Origin: Isoetes taiwanensis
Taxonomy: Eukaryota > Streptophyta > Lycopodiopsida > Isoetales > Isoetaceae
DNA: 64,000 nucleotides
Reading direction: 5' to 3'
Assembly: GCA_021234155.1 (NCBI GenBank)
Contig: JAJEKV010000072.1
Span: 5,061,620-5,125,619 of the forward strand
Within the stretch, counting starts at the first letter, position 1; each line of letters opens with the position of its first letter. The notes below the pieces were generated by a model, which was not told where the DNA came from, did not search any database, and was given only the letters and a program-made list of their open reading frames with translations. This document shows, in pieces, positions 34,156 to 43,582 of the stretch. The position numbers and the translations under genes are program-made.

Positions 34156-34950
34156 TTATCCATTTTCTATAAGCCTTATTTGCGAACCGAAGTGCTGCCC
34201 ATCAATGACAATGTAGCGCACCGTGTTGCTCTTCCTTAGGTCATCCCATGTCTTCCATGGGTATGGCTTGTCATTGACTGAGTCCCATGGTAGAACATCT
34301 GCTGGATTTGGTACTATGGTGGGAAATTCAACCATGGACTTCTGTATCCTCAGGGCATGTTTGAGATCAAAGATCCTAGATATGAAAGATGCTCTAGGAG
34401 ATCTTATCAGCTTGTCAATGGCTATCCTTTTTGTTACATCCAAACCAAGTGGATACCATTGCTTGAATTTCATAAGCTTGTCTACAACATCAACCCTGGA
34501 TTTCTTTTCAATATCCGTTTCCTTCACTGGCTTTGGCAAAGGTTACTAGGGGCAAAGTTTTTGAGTCAAGTGCACCGCCACTACCATCGAAACCAGATGA
34601 GCTTGAAGATGGTTTTTTCTGCAAACTTCGTCGGACTGCAGATATTCCTTCACATACAGAATGAACTGTATGGTGTGAGCCTTCAATGGGCCAGCCATAC
34701 TTTGTAACACCGTCTGCTGTCTTATCCATCGGATGTGGTCATCAAGCAAGTATGAAAGGAAGTCACATTCCATCTTCACCAATCGTGAGGGGTTGACCTT
34801 TCTATGACCCCGACCTAAAAAGCGTCTATCAAGTGAATCCAAAAAGAGTAACATAACACTACATTGCAATCTTTTCCGACGGCTGTGTTTCTTTGAATTT
34901 CCACTCGAAGGACAACCCTACACTTACGCTACTAAGAGTGATGGAATGTG
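34156..34950 (-). CDS. Unfamiliar protein with a DGQH motif (ParB-like, tentative)
   Basis: Minus-strand frames 34869-34546 and 34539-34156, plus a third frame at 34729-34508, make one protein if the frame changes once near 34700 and once near 34545. The upstream frame stays open to about 34950 (GCPSSGNSKKHSRRKRL). It has a basic start, then RFLGRGHRKVNPSRLVKMEC, a Ser-rich linker (KKPSSSSSGFDGSGG), then LGLDVTKRIAIDKLIRSPRA, and finally WDDLRKSNTVRYIVIDGQHF near the C-terminus. A V-I-D-G-Q-H core after a set of Ile-rich strands is the hallmark of the ParB/DGQHR domain, where it helps bind nucleotide in DNA-partition or DNA-modification proteins. Here the usual Arg after DGQH is Phe, and the frame stops 10 residues later, so the domain may be truncated. 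It is not associated with any gene I recognise. Confidence 0.4.
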
Positions 34951-36735
34951 GACTTCCATAGATCAAGGGCACTCCACAGAAGGCTTAACATTGAAACATA
35001 TTAAAAAGAGTATGCTTCATAAAAAAAGAAAATCATAGCATAAGGAAACGTAACCCACTTCCCCTGTCTCTGATGAATACAATTGAAGATTAAGATACTA
35101 GGAATTATAATCAAAGAGCATTGCAGATTCACTTAACAAGACTAAGCAGAAAACCCTAAACACATAATCAAATAAAGAACTTAGAATTGAAATAGGAGTA
35201 GATTACATGACTAAGCTGCAAACAAAGACAAGCCAAGATTCGGTAGATGCATAAAACACGAATAGATATTTCAATGAAGATAAAGTTAAGGGTATAATTT
35301 AATCTCATCAAATCAGAGTTATGAAGAGTTAATCACGAGTCACGAGTTTCTAAATCTATTAATAAAGTTAAGAACACAATCAGAAAGTTTTTAAAAGCTA
35401 TTAAAAATAGAGCCACAGAGTTCCTAATCTATTAAAAACTCAAACATACTAATCTTTAGTTGCCATATCGAAGTGGGTGAAGCTCTAGAAACTGGAATTG
35501 AACTCTGTTGCATCTCGAGAAGCTTGGATGAAGTTCGAGAAGCTCGAGAAACTCAAATCGAGTCGAAATTTTTGTAAATAGGCTGGAAATGAAGTAGGAT
35601 AGCTTGAAATTTGGATCGCTTGAGAGATCGCTCAAGAAGAATACGTCGGTTTTGGAATGCGTTCGAAGCAAAACTTCTGGAAGAAATTAGGAATGAAAAA
35701 TGTGATTGGAATTAGAAAATGTGATGATTATACGGGTTGTACAAAAATTAATGAATAGATGCCCGCCATTAAAACCGTATAATACCCTTATCACTTTTTA
35801 TAATAATAAGAAAATTAATCCTGCCCGCAATTTAAAATTTAAAAACTTTTAGCCCGTCCGCGAATATTCCTTTCCCCAACTACTTTTCAATCATTGACCT
35901 GTACTGTCTATTTTAAAAATGCCCGCCATTTATAGCTTTTTGTTCGCATTTGGATCATGGAATTTGTGTTTCTCTCCTGCGCCTAGAGAAACACAAGAAC
36001 TGTGTTTTCATTATAGTGTTTTAATTCGAATTTGGGATGTCGCCAAGAAGGAAGCTTGCTGAAGCGCTGGATTAGGCTGCCATATCTCAGGTAGTTCTTC
36101 TATCAAGTGAGTGGATTGAGAAGCCATGACTTGTGCAACATAATTAACAAAGCTTTGCAGGTCGAAGAAATGAGCAATCAAAAGGTGAGAAATGAAATTT
36201 TCCATTGGAGAAGCATGCTTCTTGTTAGCAGAAAACAGGAAAGATGTCATTGGCAAGAGCATTGTTGATAACATGGCACCAACTACAACATGTCATGGAG
36301 TGCCCTTGGGACTTGATTATATTAGAATTAGATTGATGGACCGCTTTGCTGCCACTCATCCATTACAAAGACCATGGCGTACATAAACACTTGGAGAATC
36401 GTTAGGGAGTTTCTTGGTTTGATCAACAAAGACTACTCGTAGAGGTATATATACTAAAATTTTCATCAGAAAGAATCAGGTTGCTCATCGAAGCTATTGT
36501 AGCATATTTCACGTGTCACCTTTTCATGTGCTATTCACATGCATACTCGTATGTCTACACAATAATGCTGCTATTGATCGCTCATGCTATAAATATGAGT
36601 TCCTCCTGGCAAAGCATTAGTCATGTCTCCCCAATTGATCACATCCTCGTTCTAATTGCAATTCTTCGATCTACCTTGCCACCGCTCCAAAAAATGGATT
36701 CCATCATTTGCTCCATGAACTATTAAAATTTATAG
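34951..36735. other. AT-rich spacer with short palindromes and repeated gaagctcgagaa words
   Basis: No supported gene. The segment 35466-35590 repeats words such as gaagct(c/t)gagaa; the segment 35760-35940 repeats gcccgcca/gcccgcaat words. A plus-strand frame at 36192-36386 has protein-like composition (MKFSIGEACFLLAENRKDVI) but no recognised motif; it may be an exon of the decayed locus that follows. Confidence 0.4.
35964..35996. repeat. Perfect short hairpin
   Basis: The 12-bp arms ttgtgtttctct and agagaaacacaa are separated by 9 bp (cctgcgcct). Probably a chance or transposon-derived palindrome; not followed by a T tract, so not terminator-like. Confidence 0.8.
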
Positions 36736-36912
36736 ATGCCAGCCAGAGGGTTTGAACTTCGATTCTTGGTCGCTGAAGTTGCAATGGCCTCTACTAGAAG
36801 TTACCCTGATACGTATAAGGCTGTCATCCATCTTGTATGGGTTCCAGAGCATGGTGTTTATGAAGTTAAGAAAGTGACCGTGCCACCTGCTCATGATGAG
36901 CCTGGTTGGTGA
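36736..36912 (+). CDS. Unrecognised short ORF, 58 residues
   Basis: The frame starts MPARGFELRFLVAEVAMAST and continues KAVIHLVWVPEHGVYEVKK before a TGA at 36910-36912; translation past the stop gives a further 12 plausible residues (KNCPSVQELDLK). It is protein-like and may be an exon of a larger plus-strand locus (36.7-39.6 kb). No family recognised. Confidence 0.3.
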   Translation: MPARGFELRFLVAEVAMASTRSYPDTYKAVIHLVWVPEHGVYEVKKVTVPPAHDEPGW

Positions 36913-37011
36913 AAGAATTGTCCATCGGTGCAAGAACTTGATTTGAAGTGACTCTGTAGTAGTTTTTTTGGGTTAATTAACTAAATGCCATATATTGAAA
37001 TCTAACTAAGA

Positions 37012-37330
37012 AATGAATTTTAACAAACTGGAGTTCAATCGCTAAGGGAAAGTTAATATGGTTTTGTATGAAACACTTTTAGACACGTCTCGTTTCCTTG
37101 AGTAGACTGACTCGCTCTCAGCAAGCATCCCCATTATCTACATAACTCAATGGCTACATCATTGAGTATAATGTATTGATCTAATCTTTTATAAGAAATG
37201 AATCTTAACAAACTGTAGTTTGCTCGCGCCTGGCGCGAGAAGTTAATATGGTTTTCTATAAAACACATTTAGATATGTTTCATATCCCATTTCTAAAAAT
37301 GTTTTATAGAAAACCATATTAATCTCTCGC
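37012..37330. repeat. Direct repeat pair plus fold-back
   Basis: The phrases gaaat-gaat-t-ttaacaaactg and agttaatatggtttt occur at 37014-37066 and 37197-37256, a diverged direct repeat about 184 bp apart. The second unit also forms an inverted repeat: gcgagaagttaatatgg to aaaacacat (37235-37268) pairs with atgttttatagaaaacc to tctcgc (37299-37330), with a loop of about 30 bp. The fold-back starts inside the palindrome CTCGCGCCTGGCGCGAG (37223-37239), which replaces aatcgctaagggaa of the first unit. It could be a small MITE-like structure. Confidence 0.7.
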
Positions 37331-37498
37331 ACAGAGGAAAAAAGAATGCCAAAACGAAAAAAGAAAAAAAACCAGAAATAACCTAACCACAATTGACAAA
37401 TTGTAGAAGTAAAATAGTTTTTTATTCCAAAAAAATTACACAACAGAGCTTTATAAAAGCTATTCTGGTAAGACTGGTAGCGATTGGTGTAGGATCAA

Positions 37499-37944
37499 TA
37501 ATTATTGTCCTCTGTACAATGTAATCTAGTCTTTCTGCATCCAGATTTGTCATCATCAGCAGGTTGCTCATTTTGGCCTCCAGCATTCCTGAATAGTAAG
37601 TCCTTAGACTCTAATAAATTTCTTTGTCCAGCTTCTAGGACTAAGAAATGGCTCAAAACAAATGTAATGTCAATAGATGCAGCTGCATGGAGGACTACTC
37701 GATATCCGGCATTGAATTAAATGTTTTATGTTAAGCCGGCCACTTGCTGCATCAAGACTTCCACATCCATCTCTAGAGAAATGAGGAGGAGATGGTCGAA
37801 CTTGTTCGCCAATTCATGTAAATCCCTGAATAGTGTGGCTTTCAGGATATCTCTGTGAAGTGCCTTGTCCCGGGCTTTGGTGAGGCTCAAGGCCAAGCCT
37901 CGCTCGTGCACATGAACTCCATTGGTAGCATTGACATGCACCAT
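37499..37944 (-). CDS. Unrecognised minus-strand coding segment
   Basis: The frame from 37944 reads MVHVNATNGVHVHERGLALS, then LTKARDKALHRDILKATLFR and DLHELANKFDHLLLISLEMD, ending at 37726. A second frame (about 37720-37499) continues with DITFVLSHFLVLEAGQRN and LLESKDLLFRNAGGQNEQPA. The amphipathic helix patterns and charged composition look like real protein. The two parts need either a frame change or a small intron near 37725. No family recognised; its strand is opposite to its neighbours. Confidence 0.35.
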
Positions 37945-38100
37945 TGAGCAAAAAAAAAAACTGCAGAGATTGGAATAGCGAAATGATATTTGTACTGATT
38001 CAATAAATACGAAATTAGAAATGTGCTACGAAATGGGATATGTACTGACGTTTCTAGACCTGTTATGTCACAAACAAAAATATTGGATACTTTTGTATGA

Positions 38101-38211
38101 GTCGCGCCCAGCGCGACATATTTGTATTTGGTAAATTAATATACCTTTCTTATGTATTTTATATAATTATGGTCCATATGTGTCGCACGCAATGTCGCGC
38201 GTAGCGCGGTG
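38101..38211. repeat. GC palindromes like those of the composite gene
   Basis: GTCGCGCCCAGCGCGAC (38101-38117) has perfect 7-bp arms around CCA. At 38182-38211 the adjoining GTCGCACGCAATG and GTCGCGCGTAGCGCGGTG are weaker palindromes. They fit the consensus TCRCGCNNNGCGYGA seen at 6567-6952 and 8943-9036. Here too they lie upstream of a splice acceptor (ttttcag at 38283-38289). Confidence 0.75.
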
Positions 38212-38289
38212 TAGGCATTTTATAAATATTTCATTTATTGTTATGGCATACAATACTATGTTTTCCTCAATCTTTCTTCTAATTTTCAG

Positions 38290-38463
38290 ATTTCTCATGA
38301 AGCTAGTGCTGGGGAACCCTGTGATCAAGAACCTCGAGCAGAGAAGAATGATGCTGATTACATGGATGTGGAAGAGATTAATGCAAATAAGAATGAGCAG
38401 CCACCTGAAGCAAATGCAGAAAATATAAAAAATCCAGCTGGTGCTAATGAGGAAAGAGATTAA
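38290..38463 (+). CDS. Acidic exon-like ORF
   Basis: After the acceptor aattttcag (ends 38289), the frame reads ISHEASAGEPCDQEPRAEKN, then DADYMDVEEINANKNEQPPE and a short Asn/Ala-rich tail to TAA at 38461-38463. It is strongly acidic and low-complexity. It may be the last exon or a linker of an unrecognised gene on the plus strand, comparable with the acidic tract of the composite gene; the similarity is compositional only. Confidence 0.35.
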   Translation: MSHEASAGEPCDQEPRAEKNDADYMDVEEINANKNEQPPEANAENIKNPAGANEERD

Positions 38464-39051
38464 CATGGAAGGATGAGAAAGTGAATTTGCATCATCACTG
38501 CAATAGAGGAATTGTTGGTGAAGGTGTGCTTATATTATGGGATCCTATGCACTACTATAATGGACAGGCCATTGGTGACCACTTTGTGGGAGTCTCCATT
38601 TCTTCAATACGGCTTCATAACCCGTTGATTGGAAGGACAAACATCGCTATACTTGCAATAATATCAACGGTGGTTTGAGTTGCGGTCTTGTTGTTCGCCG
38701 CTTGGACTCTATTGAAATAATAGGAAAAGGGTTGCTTCAAAGAACTGAGCGTGTTGGAGAAAATAATATGATGGTAGATCATTCCTTCCATACCTCCTTG
38801 GATGTATCCATATTCGTAAATAAGGACTAGAACTTCTTTGAAGAGGAAGAGGAGGAAGAAAAGGTTTGACTGCGGGAAAGATACTAACAACCGCAGATTG
38901 AAGAGACCATGCAAGCCATCGTGGGGATTGTGGCTGCCAAACGCTCGCTGGTAGATTCTACGAAAAAAAACTCGTGGGAAGCTGATCAATCTACAAGGAG
39001 AAAACTCATAACGCTAGAAAAACTTGTATTTAGAATATCATAGAACATGCA

Positions 39052-39555
39052 TTTGAGCCACCACCTGATGTCGTGAACACGGGTTTTTCCTATTATGGAA
39101 ATGGATATGCAATGGTGGCAAAGGACAACCATACGAGGTATATCAGCCTCTACATGGTGGAGATTAAGGCGAACCAAAAAGAGAGGGGCTCAAATAGGTT
39201 GGCATGGTAATCGGGAAAAGGCGAGGACAATCCCAAGGGTGCTTGCAGCTCAAAGTTTATTCGAGAAGTTTGTCAACTATCATGCTGAGAGTATGCCTCA
39301 CAAAAGTGCGATTGATGAAGAGGGATGCAAGAAAGTAGTTCGAATGTTGCTCGTGCATATTTCACACAAAAAGTGATTTTACAAATGATCAACAATCTTC
39401 TAGAGGAAATGGGTGTGGACAAGATTTCACGATCAGCCTTCAGCAAGCTCTGGAGTAAGCATTTTTCAGATGTCAAAAGAATGCAATATATCAACTTCTC
39501 AAAGTGCAATATATGCTTGGATTTGTTAGATAAGCTCGAGAAGTCGAAGCTTTGA
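39052..39555 (+). pseudogene. Transposase-like fragment with an FSKCNIC motif
   Basis: Open segments: 39052-39210 (DVVNTGFSYYGNGYAMVAKD and RYISLYMVEI), then after frame changes 39240-39320 (FVNYHAESMPHK) and 39325-39555 (QKVILQMINNLLEEMGVDKI, SRSAFSKLWSKHFSDVKR, INFSKCNICLDLLDKLE). The pattern helix-turn-helix-like S-x-S-A-F-x-x-L-W followed by F-S-K-C-x-x-C resembles uncharacterised eukaryotic transposase-like proteins that carry a treble-clef-like C-x-x-C before the DDE part. No DDE domain was found downstream, where the DNA becomes noncoding. The fragment is probably a decayed transposon gene. Confidence 0.4.
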
Positions 39556-40599
39556 GGTGGAAAGGGATTATTTGCTCGAAGGAAATGAGAATTCATACGA
39601 TGGAGCAAATGTCACATCGATCCACATACCTGGATATGGAGATGCTTGTCTACAATTGTGACGTTTCAGCATAACGTACGATCCGAATACATATATTATA
39701 CTGCCATGTCACACGTACATGTCATCATGACAAGTACTTGAGAGCCGTAAAGGGTTGCACCTAGGGAGGCAACCTCGTATGTTGCACATGCATATTAAAC
39801 ATATGCAATTAAAACCCCCTTGCCAAGTGGCAATACACCATTTGATCCCTTCTAACCTAACCCTAAAAGTTCACATATAAGGAACCAAAGGGAAATCCTA
39901 AACCTTTCTTCTTTGCAGTTTTAGGGCTTCCCCGAGCCATTTAAAGCTAAAGGCAAGCTACCATTTCAAGCTTACCCGGTCATGAGCCGCCTTTGCACAT
40001 TAGATGATAAGGAGCAGTGATCTTCAGCAAGAACGAAGGCATGGACGCAATTCGGGGAGCTGGAGCGAGCCAAGAATCAGGTAACTTGCGATTCTCGATG
40101 TGCAAAGACTCTGCTTAGCCCTAAGAATGAGCACTACAAGAGAATGCTCATTAGGCGTCGCCGAAAAATCGCCCGCCCAAGATAGGTTTATGAGTGCAAA
40201 GTGACGATTTGTATGATGAATAAAATGACGTGTAGCCCCATCTAATATAGCCCGATTACCTACTAAAAACATTAAAGGTTGATGAAAAAGTATGCCACGC
40301 CGCCAGAGGAGCCATTTTTCTTGAATTCTTTGTCCCATCTCGATTCAAACCTTTTCTTGATGAAATTATACATGGATCTAAGCATTTGAGAAGGATTTAC
40401 AAGAGAATTCATTCTTCGGCTTTGTAGAGGCCAAGCAATTTCAGATTCTCCTGTGGCCGTAAGCTTCACATGGATGGGAAATTTTCGTCATTCCAAACAG
40501 GAGCAAATTACTTGTGGTTTCCTTCAAGGCACATTCAATAAACTCCGGAATTCCTAATTTTCAAACAATTTTTCCCGATCACCCTGCTACCGCAGAATA
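39556..40599. other. Spacer and possible 5' untranslated part of the LINE
   Basis: Minus-strand frames (40024-40338, 40272-40469) have Trp/Arg-rich composition but no secure motif. The DNA from about 39800 may already be the LINE leader. The boundary could not be fixed, because no target-site duplication matching the sequence after the poly(A) (tagcccatatcctcg) was found. Confidence 0.35.
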
Positions 40600-41087
40600 C
40601 ACATTCACTCCTTGCTCGGGAAGAATTTGAAGGTGAAATCATAGATTCTTGGCTTCTAGAATTCATCGGAAAGAAGAACATCTCTCCCATCGCAATCTTT
40701 CAAGTTTTCACGGAATGGTCCGACAAAAAGATTGTCAGGTAAAAGATATTCTCCACAATTTTGCATCTAAATGCTATGGTTTATGTACTTTCCGCATTAA
40801 TTTGGTTCTCCCTTCTTGATCTTGTTTGAGTTTCCTCCTTTGCTTTCATCTTTTATCCGTCTTTCTAGCTAATTCCCTTTCTCGACCTTAACCTTCTTAT
40901 TTTTTAGACCTCTGTTTTTCCCCTTCTTTTTTTCAATGGCTAATTTTCCGAAAAAAAAAAAATTCAAATTTGCCAAAGACCTAAATGCCAACTCTCTCAT
41001 TCTATTACACAAGTTTATGCTCCTTCCCGCAAAAATGTAGAGCGATGACCGCCACCGGCTTAAGCTCTTTCCACTCTAATCCTTCCA

Positions 41088-43161
41088 ATGTGCTTAAATT
41101 TGGGGATTTTTCTCGATTTGAATTTTCTTTCAAAAGAAATGCAACACTTCTCCTCAGATGTGCCACACTGGGATAACCTCTCTAAGGATCCAAGCTTTGA
41201 CAATTTCATACCTGTCCTGGATGCAAATGGTGTTCCTATACCTTATGGGGATCCAAGGCCAAATCAGCAAATCCTTTCAGACGAGATCTCACTCAAAGAA
41301 TTCTACAACCTTCAAGCATTCACACCCGCCAAATCTTCAACTTTTAAAGGTATTCATCCATCAGGTTCTTCTATAGCTGCAAAGATTGAATCTTTATCTT
41401 CTACTGCTGTTGTCATTTCTGTTGATAAAATTGGTGTTAACATACAGCACCTTTGGGACCATCTGCTTAGACTTCACAAAGGAATTGTCATTAACTCCAT
41501 CTACTGGCTTAATTTTCCTTACCTTTTGATGGAATGTGGAAATAGCAGAACTGCAAATTTTATGTTAAAATTGGGACACTGACCTTCAAGACCTTCAAAT
41601 TTATTTCAAAAGTGGAACCCCTCTGCCTATTAATGATTTTGCAAATTTGTTATAGCCCTCTGTGACCATGAATGATCTGTCCCCTATTTACTGGAATGAG
41701 GATTGTTTCTCAAAAATCTTTAACACTATTGGCTCTTACATCTCTTCTGAGTTCTCCCCATTCAAGCCTCCTAAATGCTACATTCAGCTTGATATTACCA
41801 AACCAATCCCTACATCCATTCCCTTCATTGACTTCTTTGGTAAGCCTTCAACATTCATTTGAGATGGGTGGGATTACCAAATTTTTGTAATTGCAAAACT
41901 AGGCATTTCAATCATTCCGCTTTAAGATCAAAGGGGACAAAGGGAATTGAGACTCGAGTATGCTTTCGATAATATATCTCACAACAAAATACCGGGCAAA
42001 GACTGTAATTCGAGATTTCTAACCCGGATCTCGAGATCCCATGTCCATGCATAAATATGTGCTTAAAGATATTATCACTTGATAATGATAATGCTCAAGA
42101 ATGGAGGCCATATGAAAGTTAATGGTATAAAAGAATTTTTAAGAAAAAAGAATTCGCTGCATAACCTGGAGGAAAATGGGAAAATGACTTATCAAATATG
42201 TCATATGGTCGACAAACTTATAACCTTGCTCCTTCAACAATCAAGATTTTGAACAAAAGGTTTATTCTTCATGAATGCAAACAAAAATGATCTTGATAAA
42301 AAAAAGAGTCATTGATGGTCAAAATAAAAAAGTGATTTGACAAACATTGAGCACAATAAAACAATGCTCAAGGGTAAGGCTCTCCCATGCAAAAAGCCAA
42401 ACAACTTGACCCCGCACAAAACTTTGAAGGGTATTATGCTTGACTCTAAAAAGGCAGCATCAGAAAGACACAAAGGGATTAAAATCTCAGATAATCCCAA
42501 AGGAAATTGCCAGCCAACCTTGAAGATTCACAGCAGTGCTCCAATTCCTAAGGTTGCAAATGACTCAGAGGGAAAAGAGGAGTCATTAATTATGGAAAGC
42601 ATACAAACTGAACCTAAAATTGCAGACAATGCAGAATGTCAAAATAAGTTGCCATGTTCAAACAGATTTTATATTCTTGCAAAGGTGAACAATGATTGTG
42701 ATGCAGGTGACATTGATACAATGGTTCCATTGGAAACTCAGGCCCCCTCATTGCATACATCCACACCTTCACCCATTCTTGATTCTCCACTTTCATATCC
42801 ATTAATAGACCTATCTGATAATCATAAGTCCCTTGATCCTCCAAATTCATGCCATGTAGGTTACATTTCCAGTCACATAGCTCAGCAACTGGCAGAATTG
42901 CATGTGGAAATTGATGGACATGGTATACAAGGCACGCCTGTAGGTGATCAAATAGTAATAGATGGTATTGATGGCTCAAGGCAGGACAACAGGAATACTC
43001 AAAAAGAAAATCAGTCTCAGGGGTTGAACAATCATGGAATTGAGTGTCAGTTGGAACATCAAAATCATTTGACAAAAAATCAAGATGCACAAGGCAACTT
43101 CAAACATAAGGAGGTACCTCAACAAATACAAATGAGGAGGCTAATAACGTGCAAGATCTAA
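41088..43161 (+). CDS. LINE ORF1 (gag-like), in two open segments
   Basis: Segment 1 (41088-41582) contains FIPVLDANGVPIPYGDPR, FKGIHPSGSSIAAKIESLSS and TAVVISVDKIGVNIQHLWDH, ending in a W-L-x-x-P-x-L-x-x-E-C-G stretch. It looks like the DUF4283-type domain typical of plant LINE ORF1 proteins, though the match is loose. Segment 2 (42337-43161) is a long hydrophilic, Ser/Pro/Gln-rich region of about 274 residues, without Cys-His knuckles that I can see. They are separated by stops (about 41583-42330). The product would bind LINE RNA. Confidence 0.5.
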
Positions 43162-43582
43162 TCCCTGCTCATAATAGTTTAATTGCATCCTCTGATATAA
43201 ATTGTGTCACGAGTTTAAAAACAAATCCCTGTTGTGAATCCAAATTCTGGAGCTGCTCTCACCATGAAGACCGTGTAATCTCGGCATTAATCGACAACTC
43301 GATAAGGAAAATGATTCGCTAGAATATGTTCAAAATTGTCAAAGTTTTGAAGTTAATGGTTCTTGGGAAGATGATTTTATTTTTTAGGCCCTTCAAAATG
43401 CTTCTTATCTTCTAAACCTAAGGCTAAAAAGGGAAGAAAAAATGTAATGCTAAAGTTAAGCATTCCAATAGAATTCTCAACATCCCTGGGAACCCCCGCT
43501 AATAATACAAGGAGAAAGGTCAAGGAAAGTACCAAGCATTAATTTTGCTCTTTACGCCATTTTTTATTCCTAAGCCTTATTC

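Noticed and set aside
35964-35996. Rho-independent-type terminator
   Set aside because: A perfect hairpin, but no T tract follows and the context is a plant nuclear genome.
38615-38989. 124-aa minus-strand ORF with hydrophobic stretches
   Set aside because: It is opposite to plus-strand protein-like segments, and its hydrophobic runs arise from antisense of GAA/AAG-rich sequence (38850-38870).
42614-43090. 158-aa minus-strand ORF
   Set aside because: Antisense shadow of the hydrophilic LINE ORF1 segment at 42337-43161.
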